Source of the DNA: Sistotremastrum niveocremeum HHB9708
Taxonomy: Eukaryota > Basidiomycota > Agaricomycetes > Sistotremastrales > Sistotremastraceae
DNA: 64,000 bases
Assembly: GCA_001630475.1 (NCBI GenBank)
Contig: KV419399.1
Location: 828,552 to 892,551, forward strand
Reading direction: 5' to 3'
The notes beneath the pieces were generated by a model that made no database searches, was not told the origin of the DNA, and saw only the letters and a program-made list of their open reading frames with translations. The position numbers and the translations under genes were made by a program. Below, in pieces: positions 47,353 to 59,800 of the stretch (position 1 is its first letter; each line of letters opens with the position of its first letter).

Positions 47353-47824
47353 GGCTGATTAAGGAGGAAATTTCAGCGATAAATCGGTGAGATCCAGTGC
47401 ACACGAGGTGCTACAGGAAGATGCATAGGTTGCCGGATCACATGAGAGCTTGAAATCAAGTTAAGGATATTAGTTCAGTGATGAGTTACTGTTCGTGGCA
47501 AGATCCTGAACACACCGCTCGAGGCTCATCCCAATCCGGCATGATTCGATCACGTGTGATGATCACGAGATTCTTCGCATTTAACGTGCGAGCAAACTGG
47601 GCGGCAATTGCGCAAGGTACTCTCAGGGCCACTACTGTAGTTTGTGCGGATAGGACAGTCATCGGAACGGTACGTCGACTGATGTACAAGATACAAAGAT
47701 GACAGCATTGAGAAGACGGAACAGCGAAGATAGTAGAGCATAATATGCAAGACAACAACAGATAGCAAAGATAACGACGAGAGCACGGGGAAGAAAAGTT
47801 GCGAAAAAAATCATGCCGATTTAC
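47353..47824. promoter_or_regulatory. Promoter region of kinase 3
   Basis: About 470 bases between kinase 3 and the 3' end of kinase 4. Segments such as CACATGAGAGCTTG and a CACGTGT word in a GATTCGA..CACGTG context recur upstream of kinase 4, so the duplication that made the pair included the promoter. Confidence 0.5.
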
Positions 47825-49903
47825 TCAGTTTCGAAGATATTGCAAAATATCAGGAACGGTAATCCGTGAAGGAGGGTCGAAGGCCCAACAATGAAGACAC
47901 AAGTGCCAAAGTTCAGAATGTCTGGCAAAAGGGTATGGAACCTGATCCGTAGGACATTCGTACGGAAGACGTCGCTGCATAATTGCGGCCATCGCGTTGA
48001 TGTCCGATTTACTAGTCGCATACGGCACCTGAAGCGTGAACAATTCTTGGACAGGACGATCAAAAAATTGTCGGCAAAGAATCAAAGAAAGCGGCTTACG
48101 AGGACGAAACACCCAAAAGCCCAAACATCGGTCTCTTTAGTCGGCTTTTGTGATTCCGCATCATGTTGGAAAAATTCAGGTGCCATCCATCTCGGTGTCC
48201 CATGGGAAGTACCAGTCGTAGTTGTCACGTGTTCGTTGGTGAGGCCTAAGGAATCGTCTTCCGCAAGAGTCGCCAGTCCAAAATCAGCCAAAACTGGAAC
48301 GCCAGTATCCGTCATCAATACGTTTCCCTGTAACAAGACGGAGGTAGGGTTAGGTTTGACTCGCTTTCACGTTATTTGACTGACCGATTTTATGTCTCCG
48401 TGTATGATATGATTTTTGTGCAGATGATGCAGTCCAGTAGCGACGCCACGGGTCTATCAAGACTATAGATGTCGATAGTGAAATGGAGAAATTCTTCAAT
48501 ACCTACAATAGCAAGCCGGTCAGCTTCGGGATGTTTCTGCACGTATTGTCTAGCAGTCCCGTTATACATCCAGGGAGAAATCAATGATAGTTGACCCGGA
48601 TCTCCTGCAGGCGACTCATTCGGAAATTTAAAGAAGTAAAATCCGAGGAATGACAGGACATTGGGATGATCTAATCTTGACCAAAGGTTCATTTCGCGAT
48701 TGATTTTCTATTGCTTAGTGTCAGCATAGTACCCAACTCGTGATAATCAGATGCAGACCTTGACGAGATGCCAGTGCTGCCGATCATGATCTACTCCCGG
48801 CTCCCTCCTCACTTTCGCTTTCATCACTTTAACAGCAACGGCTTTTCCTTCTAAATATGCTTGATAGACGTCACTGTGACCGCCACTTGCTTGAGGAAAC
48901 CGCTCTGCATCGGGGTAAATGACAAGATGTGTTAAGTCCATCATGGACTCAGTATTCGAGCGTGACGAGTCAACACTTGTCCTGGGAGAGGGTCGGGGAA
49001 AAGGGAAATCATGAGATGACCCGTTGGAGTGTGTACGGCTTTCAGTTAAGGGACGAGTCGAATGATCAATTTGTAGCGGTGATGAAGTAGTCAATGTGGG
49101 AGAGGGGAAGTGAGGCCCGGGCAAGCTGCTATCGGACGGTTTGGATTTGGGTTCCCACCAAGGCAGTGGCTCTTGAGGTTCTCCCCATTTCGCATCTACA
49201 ACCCGAGGTGTGCTTCGTGGCAATTCATCGGTGGTGATAGATAGACGTTGAAAGGAATGGGAAAGGGTCGAGGAAGTGTCTGGACTCTTCGTGGCACCCC
49301 CCGTTCTACTAGGCAATGGAAGAGGTGGTAGGGGCCGAGCTTCTTTCTCCTGATTCGCAAGCATCTGAACGAATGGTGGCAGCGTTAGGTCCGGCGGCTG
49401 AGGCATTTCCAGCTGTTCATAGCGATAATTATCGTATGGTTCCGGTCTTAACGCGACACTGTTGATGTAGGAAGAGCTGCCATAGGAATGGGAGGGATCT
49501 TTATACACTGAAGCGTCACTATACGGTAATCTGGGGGCCTTGTAATCGTGAGAATTCAAAGATAGCCTATAGAACTCCTAGAAATACTTACCGGTACCGG
49601 CATCTGATACGTCACAGGCTGTCCTGACGTATAACCGTATTGAGGTTCGATAGCAGGGCTATTCCAAGTTATGGCCTCAAGCTCTGGGCCGCTTTCTTGA
49701 TACATGCTCGATAGCTCGCTCCGTCCAAGAAGATGATCAGGAAGGAGTTGGGTCGTATTCTGTGAATAAAGGGAGTTAGAAGAACCTCCTTGCTCTTGTG
49801 GCTCTTCATCAGCTCTACGCCATTGGATTGTGCCCTGTCGGATTTTCTTGAGCCAAATGCCATCAGGCTCATCGTCCCGAGATGTTGACGTTATCAAAGA
49901 CAT
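47825..49903 (-). CDS. Ser/Pro-rich protein kinase, HGD type (kinase 4)
   Basis: Intact tandem paralogue of the split kinase 3, from ATG at 49903 (MSLITSTSRDDEP) to a stop at 47825 after DILQYLRN. An N-terminal domain shared with kinase 3 (QWRRADEEPQE, YQESGPELEAITW) is followed by a Pro/Ser-rich disordered stretch (RPLPPLPLPSRTGG), then the kinase domain: ASGGHSDVYQAY, AVAVKVMKAK, SLISPWMYNGTARQYV, IIHGDIKS, GNVLMTDTGVPVLADFGL (the preceding exon joins in phase), PRWMAPEFF and FGCFVL. No TPR units. Catalytic Lys and Asp are present, and HRD is HGD. This is the likely functional member of the pair. Substrate unknown. Confidence 0.88.
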
Positions 49904-50325
49904 GGCTGGTTCAGAAGAAAATTCAGCGATAAAACATTAAGGGCTACTACATACGAGGTGCGACAGGAAGATGCATAGGTTGCGGATCACATGAGAGCTT
50001 GGATTCCAGTTGAAATCTCAATTCAGGAACCAGTTGCTTTTCTTATCCTAAAGGCACCGCTCGAGGCTCAGCCTAATTTGGCGTGATTCGAACACGTGTA
50101 ATGATATCGATCACGAGATTTTCTGAACCCAAAATTAAAGCTCAAACTTCCTGTCGATGGAGCAACGTTCATTATCATGATGAGCAGTCCCGACTTAGAG
50201 CAGCGAAAAGCGATCGGGTCAATTCTTTTCAAAGCCCGCAGTAGTAAAAGATGATCGACTAGTGATACAACGAATAAATCCAGTTTTACTTGAGCAAATC
50301 CTCATGCGTCAAAGATGATGAGAGA
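49904..50325. promoter_or_regulatory. Promoter region of kinase 4
   Basis: About 420 bases, similar in patches to the kinase 3 upstream region (CACATGAGAGCTTGGA, GATTCGAACACGTGTAAT). It also holds a copy of the word GGGTCAATTCTTTTCA at about 50217-50232 that recurs at the left end of the window. Confidence 0.5.
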
Positions 50326-53300
50326 CTACAAGCCGGCTGCCGCGTACAACTCGTCTTTGTCCGGGCTACCATCTACCAAGCCCTTGAAAAAGCCGCCTTC
50401 CTTCCGTAGCAGAGCCTGCGGCGTATCCAATTCAACAACCGCGCCGGCATCCAGAACCAACTGAGTACAGATAAAGGTGAGAAACGTTCTGACTTCCGGG
50501 AAGACAAGGAAGAGCTTACAATTTTATCGGAGTCCATGATTGTTTGCAATCTGTGTGCCACCGTTATCACAGAAGCATCCTTAAACTCACTTCGCAGCGA
50601 TTCTTGAATGGCGCGATCAGTCCGATGATCTGAATAGCCCCGGGTCAGATGTCGTCATCACAGGAAACGGGTAGACATGCCTATAGCAGCAGTCGCTTCA
50701 TCGAGAATAACAAGTTTGCTCCTCCGTAGAATAGCTCGGGCCAAAGCCAAGATCTGTCTCTGCCCATGCGAAAAGTTCGACCCTCCACTACTAACATCCG
50801 TATCCAGCCCAATTCCTCCCTCCTCATCCTGAGTATGATGTAACCCCGCAGCGCGCAACACGTCGTTCAAAGTAGCATCATCATGTTCGCCGAAGGGATC
50901 CAAGTTTTCTCGAAGAGTACCGGCAAGCAATTCAGGATGCTGCGGAATGATAGTGATGTTCGAGCGAAGTGCGGACAGGTTCAGCTGAGATACATCGATG
51001 CCATCGAAGATCACAGAACCTGAGGTGGGAATGGCACGAAGAAGCGCGAGAGCGATGGTCGACTTGCCGGCTCCAGTTCGGCCGACTAGATGATGACGTA
51101 AGCAGCTGAAGAAATCGAGGAAACAATTCACTGACCGACACCCATACGTTGGCCTGACTTAAGGCTAAATGCCACGTTCTTCAGGACTTCGGGAGCATCG
51201 GCAGAATATCGTGCTGAAAGCTTTTCGACATGCAGTTCACCGCTCGCAGGCCAGTAAGCCGGAGGCGTGCCATCATCTTTAGACGCGGGTTCATGAGCAA
51301 TCTCAAGGAAGTCTTTGATACGCTCAATGCTACAAACTATCAGTCAAGCGGTGCTATAGCGAAACAGACAACGGACCTGTTCGACTGAACTTCCAAGGCA
51401 TTCATCTGTCTGACCCATTGTAACAATTGTCCAGAGAAGGAGCCGATAAGGACCAGGGTGAAACCGACAGTCGCAGCCGGCGTCTCCCTTCCATATACGA
51501 GATACGCAGCAACGACTCCTGAGAAGACAGCTCCGGTGGAATCCATACGCAGCGCGATCCAGCGATTAAGATTCCAGTAAGTTCTTGCGGCACGGTTATA
51601 ATTGTCGATTCTCTTCAATGATTCCGCTTTGTACGCCTCCTGAGCCCCATAAGCCCTGATCGACACTATAATCGAAAACGAGAGGTCAGCTTTCGTCGAT
51701 TAAGAAGCGGCATTGAGGTATACCTAATCCATTCAAAGCAGCTCCCGTATGCCCTAGCACTGGTGCCCTTAAATTCGACATATGTCTTTTGATAGGTAGT
51801 TGAGCCTTGATGTACAGCTGCCCGCACGATATCCCGAAAGTCGCCACAGCTATTCCCAGTATCAAAGCAGGCCACCCAGTCGAGATGATCACGGAGATGA
51901 AATACACCGCGAGCTGTATCGTGGTGTCAGTCACGCTGTTTACCAGTCTGGGTAGCATATTATCGATAGCTTGAACGTCTTGAGAGAACCGGGTAAGAAC
52001 ACGGGATACAGGCGTAGTATCAAGCCAGCTATTACATGGAGTCACCGAAGAATTGCGAGATGGAAAAGCGGGTTCCTACCGAAGTGTGCAAGCCAAGATA
52101 GACTTCGTAAGCTTTTGATGTAGAGATCGCGAAGCACGTAAACCACCGAAGGCAAAGATAGTATAGAAGAGAATAAACCACAGGAGATCTGCGACTTCAA
52201 GAGCCGTGCCGATGCCGATATATCTTTTAGACAATAATGAATTTCAACTTCAAGCGAATGCAAACACAACGCACAGGTGAACTCGCACTTCGCTAGCCTT
52301 CTTTCCCTCATATTGGGATGACCAATATCCGTAAAACCATTTGATGAGCACGGACCACAAGCTCGTGATGACGCAACCGAGAATGAAGACCGCGAAGAAG
52401 ATGGGTCCTCCCAAGCTAGCGATATAGAGACGGACTGTACATTCCAGGATTAGCGCGCACTGATGTCAATGACAAGTGAGGGTCGTACCAGAAGCCCAGG
52501 TGACATGTCCGATAGCCATTTCCTCTTCTACGATGAGTTTGCCGGTTTCGGGTTTCTTCGTCGAACTATCATCAGCTCCCTCGAGCGCTTCAACTTCTTC
52601 TTCCCGTTGCATCGCAGCCTCTTCAGCCTCCACTTCCGCCTTCAACGATGTATTCTTCTTCAAAGCTTCATCAACAGTTCCCTGACTGACAATCTTCCCA
52701 TTTCGTCCCAAAGAGATGACGTAATCCGCAATAGGTTTGCAGAGCAAGATATTGTGTGTGACGAGAAGTACAGTTCGGCCTTTGAGAAGATCGCCAGCCA
52801 GACACTTTTCTGCTATCCATCGTGCTGTATGGACGTCTAGAGCTGAAAGTACGTCGTCTAAGAGAACGACTTCTGCAGACGAATAGACCGCTCGAGCTAG
52901 GGTGATACGAGCCTGTGCGAACAGTCGTTGAGTAAACCGCCGTGATTCAACGGACAGGTGTATACCTTTTGGCCTCCACTGTATATTGCGATCAGCACAA
53001 GGAGATAGAAGATGTCGCAAGTCTCATACCTTAGGGTGAGGCCTTTCTCTCCGACTTCTGTAAGCTCTCCGGCACTGAACAGTGACAGATCACGGAGCAA
53101 GCCCGTTTGATAGATAACCTTATCAAAGCGTGCCTTCTCATACGGCGCGCCAAACAGAATATTGTCCTACATGAAGAAATTGAGACGGCGTCAAACCTGC
53201 AGATCTTTAGCCAACCTTAATCGTCGCATTGAGCACCCAACTCTCCTGAGCAGCATAAGCAATGCCACCCGTCCTAGGCAAGTTATATCCTCCAGCAGGT

Positions 53301-56300
53301 TTCAAAGCCGTGTAATGCATTTCGCCCAGAAGAGCCATGAGCAGACTCGTTTTACCCGATGCCGTTGGGCCACATATCAGATTGATACGGCCGGTCTTGA
53401 ATGCCAGTTCGCCTTCGATTTGGAGTCGGAAGCGACGAGATTTGATTGACGTCGCAGACGGTGTTGGTTTGTCCCATGTGAAGGCTGCGTCTCGGATGTA
53501 AGGTGATGCCTGATCTGTCGTATCCGAACCTGTTGGAATAGATGTCGGAGTATCGTACAGTTCGCCCTGACAAAATGATGAGCCTTTGGACAACGACCGT
53601 GAAGAGGAAGCATGAGTACGTTATTAAGAAATTCGCCTATTCGATCTATTGAGACCTTGGCTTGGAGGAGCTCGGGAACAACCCAAAATATCGTATGAAG
53701 GTAGCCTTCAAGTCGATTGAATATCTAAGACTAGGAGTCAAGTCGTATCAACACTGGATGGTGAAGAGGACGAACCACTAAAGATGAAAATAGTTTGGAG
53801 GCTAAAGCAGGCGTCAATTTCAACGATAAATGGTGACAGATGTGTTACTTACGTGTCAATTCTCCACCCATGCCTAATGTCTGATCATGGAGAAATGAGA
53901 TAAGATAATACATTCGTTTATGAGCATGGACGTACGTATGTCGCGTAAGTGCCCATCATCGCCGACAGAGGGAACAGCGCGCTAGTCAAGCGTCAGCAGA
54001 CGATACCGGATATGACGTCGAATAAGGACTCACGTCATGCAATTGTTGCAAACCCTCAGCAAAGCACCCCAGAATATATACCACAGTTCCGCTGCAGAAT
54101 TTCGTCAAATCGAAAGCATTGGATCGATTATTGTAGGATTCACCTTCTCTTTTCTCGGCGATATGAGACTCCGCTTTCGACTCCCAAGCAAATAGTTTGA
54201 TCATGCGCAGCGCGTTCATCGCTAAAAGTAAGTCAATCAAACGGTGTCGCGCGAAGTAGACAATCGAAAGACTTACTTTGATTGACAGTGCTCAAACGCG
54301 CGTCGGACTAGCGATTAACGCGTCAGACGAACGGATACCAAAATGTGGAGGGATGGCGACTGACTGCTTTCATTTTGTTCCGTTGCATCGTCATGAGAAG
54401 CTTCGACGTGTATCCCGGAATAGGAATACATATAATCATCACGCCTAAGCCCACAAGCGCACTGTGCCACCTTAAGTTAAGGATCGGACTCCAGTGAAAG
54501 AGCACTAGACGAACCTCCAGCCCAGGATAGCATAGAGGAACGCGACCGCGATAAAAGCTTTCACGATTACGAACACTAATCACGCCGAAACCGAACGCGT
54601 CAGTGCCACCTCGAAGCACATTAACAGAAAAGAAAGACTCACCAGGTCTCAAAAATTCCTGCAAAGAGATGATATTCTCCATATCCGACGTCAAAAAATT
54701 ATTGATCTTCCCACTGTAATCCTCCTGCTTCTCATCTTTCTTCGCATCCCCCTTCTTCTTACTGTCATCGCTCTCTTTGTCGGCTTTCTTAAGGTCGGAC
54801 GAAGAAGCCGTAAGACTCGGAGTAAGCGTTGCAGTGGTCGCTGCGTCATCATCCGTTTCGTCTCCTAAATTCGATGCTGTCTCTTCGGTGGCTGTGATTG
54901 ACTCTGTGTCGGAAGCTGGAGTTGAAGATGAGGATGTCGAGGGAGATGAAGGACCGGCAATTGCCGATGTTGTTGCCGACGACGCCGAAGTCTCAGGTTG
55001 GTTCCACACTGTGCTCATTCGCACTCTCAAAGAGTGCGTAAGGACGAGTTGTGTCAAGATGGCTTGTAATCGCACGATGATAAGGCACTTGAATGACAAT
55101 CAGAGACCGGAGGGAATGAGATCAGTCAAATAATACGGACCTGGGTGTATAGCGAGAACTCGGTCAGGACGGAGCCCAGTACAGGTCCAGCGCCCAACCA
55201 CAGAATCCAAACCCACGGCTTGACAGCACTCTCCGTTCCTCCTTTCTCAAGAGCTCTGATTGTAACGTCATCGACTGAGGAAATTCAGATTAGGATCGAC
55301 TTACGCGAGGATACGATTCGTAGCTATAGGACCCGCAAATTGATTGATGGACTATATGCATGCAATCAGAAACGCGTACTGATGATAGAGAAAGGAAATT
55401 CAAACCTGGACCGTTTGCAGACAAGCCATGATGAAATACTGTTTCTCTAATGTACGCGTTAGGCGCCCGTACAGAATGAGTGTATCACTCAAGCGTACTG
55501 AAGATGAAAAGCATCCCCCATAGCAAGCTCCGCTTGCGTCCAACCACCACAGGATCCATCAGCTGCACGTGATGCTCAGAGAAATTCAAACGAAATACAC
55601 TGCATAATCTTACCCGAGTACCCTTCTCCATGAGATTCTTCGTGCGATCATTATCCGCCAAGACCGGCATTTCATCAAAGGCCACATTAGGGTTCTTGAA
55701 AGCGCGATATATGAGAGGATCCAAGAAAATATAGAACGCGTGTGAGATATATGATGCCGTTTCGTGAGGAGCTAGAGGAGACGATGTCTAGAGCGAGATA
55801 TTAGAGCTGGACAATGCATTGGGTGGAAGAACATACCTCTGAATCCCATGGGCGGCTACCGCGAGGCAATAATCCTGGCACGAGAAATCCGGTGACTCCA
55901 AGTAAAGCGAAGCGCGCCCAGCCCAAAGACCCATCTTTCTGATCCTTAGATTCTTTCCCCACGGCCAAGGGGACAAGATCGCGAACGATGTAGAGGATAA
56001 AAGCGACGAGATGGATGAACGACAGGTGCGCTGACGCGCTACGTCTGAGGCTTTTCGGACCGAGTAAGGTTAAGGCAGATAAGACGATGCTGTAAAGCTT
56101 CACGGATGTTAATTCTCGCGACTTTTGAACGAGTAAAAGCGAGACTCACCGACCAAACTACTAGAAGTATATTGATCACCTTCTCTGAACCTCCATGGCC
56201 GATCAGTAGTGAAAGCGATAACCCGAAGATTGCCAAATGTGCGAGAAGGCGGATAGCCTGGATGACTACGCCGCCTCCGTTTTGAGCTTGGGTACTGCCA

Positions 56301-56419
56301 GAACGACGAGTCCAACTTGATATCCATCTAAAGGTGAGATAGAGACACGACAGAACGCTTAGATAGAACAGGAGGCATCGTGGGTCCAAGAAGGACGTTT
56401 CGACTGGCTTGAAGGCCAT
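50326..56419 (-). CDS. Full-length ABCC/MRP-type ABC transporter 3
   Basis: ATG at 56419 ([10 protein letters not shown]) to TAG at 50328-50326. N-terminal helices (56419-55800), a first membrane domain preceded by an acidic Ser/Thr/Lys-rich insert (about 55060-54690, rich in SSS and DKES words), domain 1 with [17 protein letters not shown] near 53360 and [20 protein letters not shown] near 52840, linker [18 protein letters not shown], second membrane domain, domain 2 with [15 protein letters not shown] near 51070, [14 protein letters not shown] (His in place of the usual Gln of the signature) and [11 protein letters not shown]. Closest in sequence to transporters 2 and 4. Likely membrane exporter of anionic or peptide substrates; actual substrate unknown. 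No frameshift noticed. Confidence 0.92.
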
Positions 56420-56880
56420 ATTTTGTTATCACTTGATATTGGATACAACTCTAAGTGTTGAAGAAAATTTGAACTCTTGAAATCTCAAAGTGATGGCCAG
56501 ACATACCTTCGTGATGCGATCCAGGTTTTACTAGTAAGCAAGTGCTAGTTCTTGTAGCATTACAGGTTAGGTTTCCGTGACTACGCGTTTGAGCCCGCAG
56601 TTCCGCCCCTGTTCAAGATCTCCCAGAGCATCAGCGCACCATGTGGTGCATCGACCATGGAAGAAAGGGGTTGATGTGCTAAAGGTGATAAGCGCCCGAT
56701 CGTATCTCGGCCTTCCGAGCCCCTGGATAGCCTTTTATTTTCTTTATATGAAAGATGTTCCCACCAAATACAAGATCTCGTTGTTGTTCTGAGATTCAGT
56801 GGTTATCCCATTTATCCTACAGATAGGCCAAAACAACCTGAAGATTATTATTCTGATCGCCTCGCTTTACTCGAGAATTT
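56420..56880. other. Intergenic between ABCC 3 and ABCC 4
   Basis: About 460 bases: promoter of ABCC 3 and 3' flank of ABCC 4. A plus-strand frame of about 70 codons at 56577 has no domain. No repeat seen. Confidence 0.45.
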
Positions 56881-59800
56881 CTACAGCCCAGCGGCCGAAT
56901 AAAGCTCATCTCTATCGCCACTTCCATCCACCAAAGCCTTGAAACTTCCACCCTGTTTCTTCAACAATGCCTGAGGCGTGTCCAGTTCTATAACACTTCC
57001 GGCGTCCAAGACCATCTAGATTACAACGTCAGAATCGAACAAAAGCGCGGATTTTCGGTGGCAGACTCACAATTTTATCGGAGTTCATAATCGTCTGCAA
57101 ACGATGCGCGACAGTGATAACAGTAACGTCCTTAAACTCAGTCCTCAAAGATTCTTGTATCACCCGATCAGTCCGATGATCTACGAAACCAGCGTCAGCA
57201 TTCGCTCGCAACCCGTAGTTGACTATCACATAGTACGCACCGATCGCAGCCGTAGCTTCATCAAGAATAACAAGTTTACTCCTCCTCAGAATCGCGCGAG
57301 CCAGCGCCAAAATCTGTCTCTGCCCCTGAGAGAAATTCGACCCTCCAGAACTAACGTCCGTATCCAGCCCGATCCCTCCTTCCGCATCCTCATCTTGCGT
57401 CTGATAAAGACCCGAAGCTCTCAACACAAGATTCAAAGTTGCATCTTCATGTTCTCCGAATGGATCCAAGTTTTCGCGAAGAGTGCCTGAGATTAACTCC
57501 GGGTCCTGGGGTATGATCGTTATGTGCGATCGTACGTCAGAGAGGTTAAGTTTGGAGAGATCAAGTCCATCCAACAGTACAGAACCGGTGATAGGTATCG
57601 CTCGGAGGAGGGCGAGCGCAATCGTCGATTTTCCTGCGCCAGTTCGTCCGACTTTGATGACGTAAGACTGATTACGTCACGACCATCAAAATTTTTCACT
57701 CACCGATACCAAGACGTTCACCAGAGCGAAGGGAGAAGGTCACATCCTTCAAAGCCTCTGGGCCATCTTCAGAATATTTTGCAGATAAGTGCTCCACGTG
57801 TAGCTCCCCGCTTGCAGGCCAATACGCTGGCGCTGTCCCGCTTGCCTTGGATTCAGACTCGTGGTCAATCTCAAGGAAGTGTTTGACTCTCTCGATACTA
57901 CATTATAATGGCGTCAGATAGAGAAATGCAGATGGAAAGCTGCACACACCTATTAGCTTCAACTTCCAGCTGATGAACCCTCCTCACCCAGAACAACAAA
58001 TACTGAGAGAACGATGTGACAAGGACCAACGTAAATCCAACCGATGCAGCCGGTGCACCTTTCCAGTAGACCAGATACGTGACAACGGCGCTCGAGAAGA
58101 TAGCTGCGATAGAATCCATGCGTAGAGCGATCCATCTGTTGAGATTCCAATATGTTCGCGCGACGCGGGTGTAATCGTCGATTCGTCTGATTGACTCTTC
58201 TTTGAATGCCTCTTGAGCGCCATAGGCTCTGATGGATACTGAAGCCATAGAACAAGTCACAAATGGCCCAATATCATAGGTGATTCACGCACCAAGACCG
58301 TTCAAAGCGGTGCCCGCATGCCCCAAGACAGGCGCTCGAAGATTTGACATCAATCGCTTAACAGGCAGCTGAGCCTGGACATATAGCTGTCCGCACGTCA
58401 CGCCAAACACTGCTACCACGATTCCAAGAAGTAGAGCAGGCCACCCGGTCGAGATAATGGCAGATAAGAAATATGTCCATGTCGCAATTGTGGTGTTAGT
58501 AGTACTGATGACTAACATGGGGAGACTGGAGTCGATAGATTGGGAATCTTGAGAGAAGCGAGTGAGAATGCGCGAGACTGGCGTCGTATCAAGCCACCTG
58601 TAGCAAGAGTGGAGTCAGACTTCGGACTGCCGTGTTACGCGGGACATCGTACCGTATCGTGCAGCTCAGGATGGATTTCGTAAGTCGCTCATGCAATGAT
58701 CGAGAGGCCCGTACACCTCCGAACATGAAGAAAGCATAGAAAATGATGAATACAACCGCGCGGAGAACTTCGATCCCTGAAGCAATCCCGATATAACTTT
58801 GAAGAGTCAGTGTCATAGCCGAAACCGAATAGATCGGCACTTACAGGTGCACCCGGACCTCACGAGCTTCTTTCTGTTCGTATTGAGACGACCAATAGCC
58901 GTAGAACCATGTACCCAGAACCTCCAGTAAGACCCATACAGTATATCCGAGAACGAAGACAGCGAAGAATAAGGGCCCCCCGACACTGGATATATAAAGA
59001 CGAACTGTAATGTGGATCAGTTTTCCCATCACAATCAAAGCGCCCGAGAAAAATGTTCCACCTGAAGCCCAAGTGACATGTCCGACAGCCATTTCCTCGG
59101 CAACGATTAGTTTACCGCCCTCAGTCGGTATACCGGGTTCATCGACATCCCCATCAGACCCTTGGGCTACTTTCACTTCCTCTTCTTTCTCCAAAGCAGC
59201 AGCTTCAACTTCAGCTTCATTCTTCACCGATGCATTCTTCTTCAACGCCTCATCCACCGTCCCTTGACTAACAATCGTCCCATTTCGACCGAGTGATATG
59301 ACGTAATCGGCTATCGGTTTGCAAAGCAAGACGTTGTGAGTGACAAGCAACACCGTTCGACCCTTGAGAAGATCGCCACCGAGACACTTTTCCGCTACCC
59401 AACGTGCGGTGTGAACGTCAAGCGCCGAAAGCACATCGTCCAATAGTACGATAGCCGCCGTCGAATAGACTGCCCTCGCGAGAGTGATTCGCGCCTATGA
59501 TAGTCTTTCAGTGATACTCAGCATCTTACAAGATGATCTGCGAACCTTCTGTCCTCCGCTGGAGAAATTTGTTGTCAGCATAAGGATAGGCAAGATCAGT
59601 TCAAAGTATTACCTAAGCGTAATGCCCTTCTCCCCAACTTCCGTGAGTACACCAGCTTCGAAGAGCGAGATGTCGCGAGTGAGCCCCGTCTGATGTATCA
59701 CTTTATCGAAGCGTTCTTGGTCAAAGGGGGCACCAAACAGGATGTTATCCTGCCCAAATGCCGAACGCATGAGAATTACGTCATCGCATGACATTTCCGA

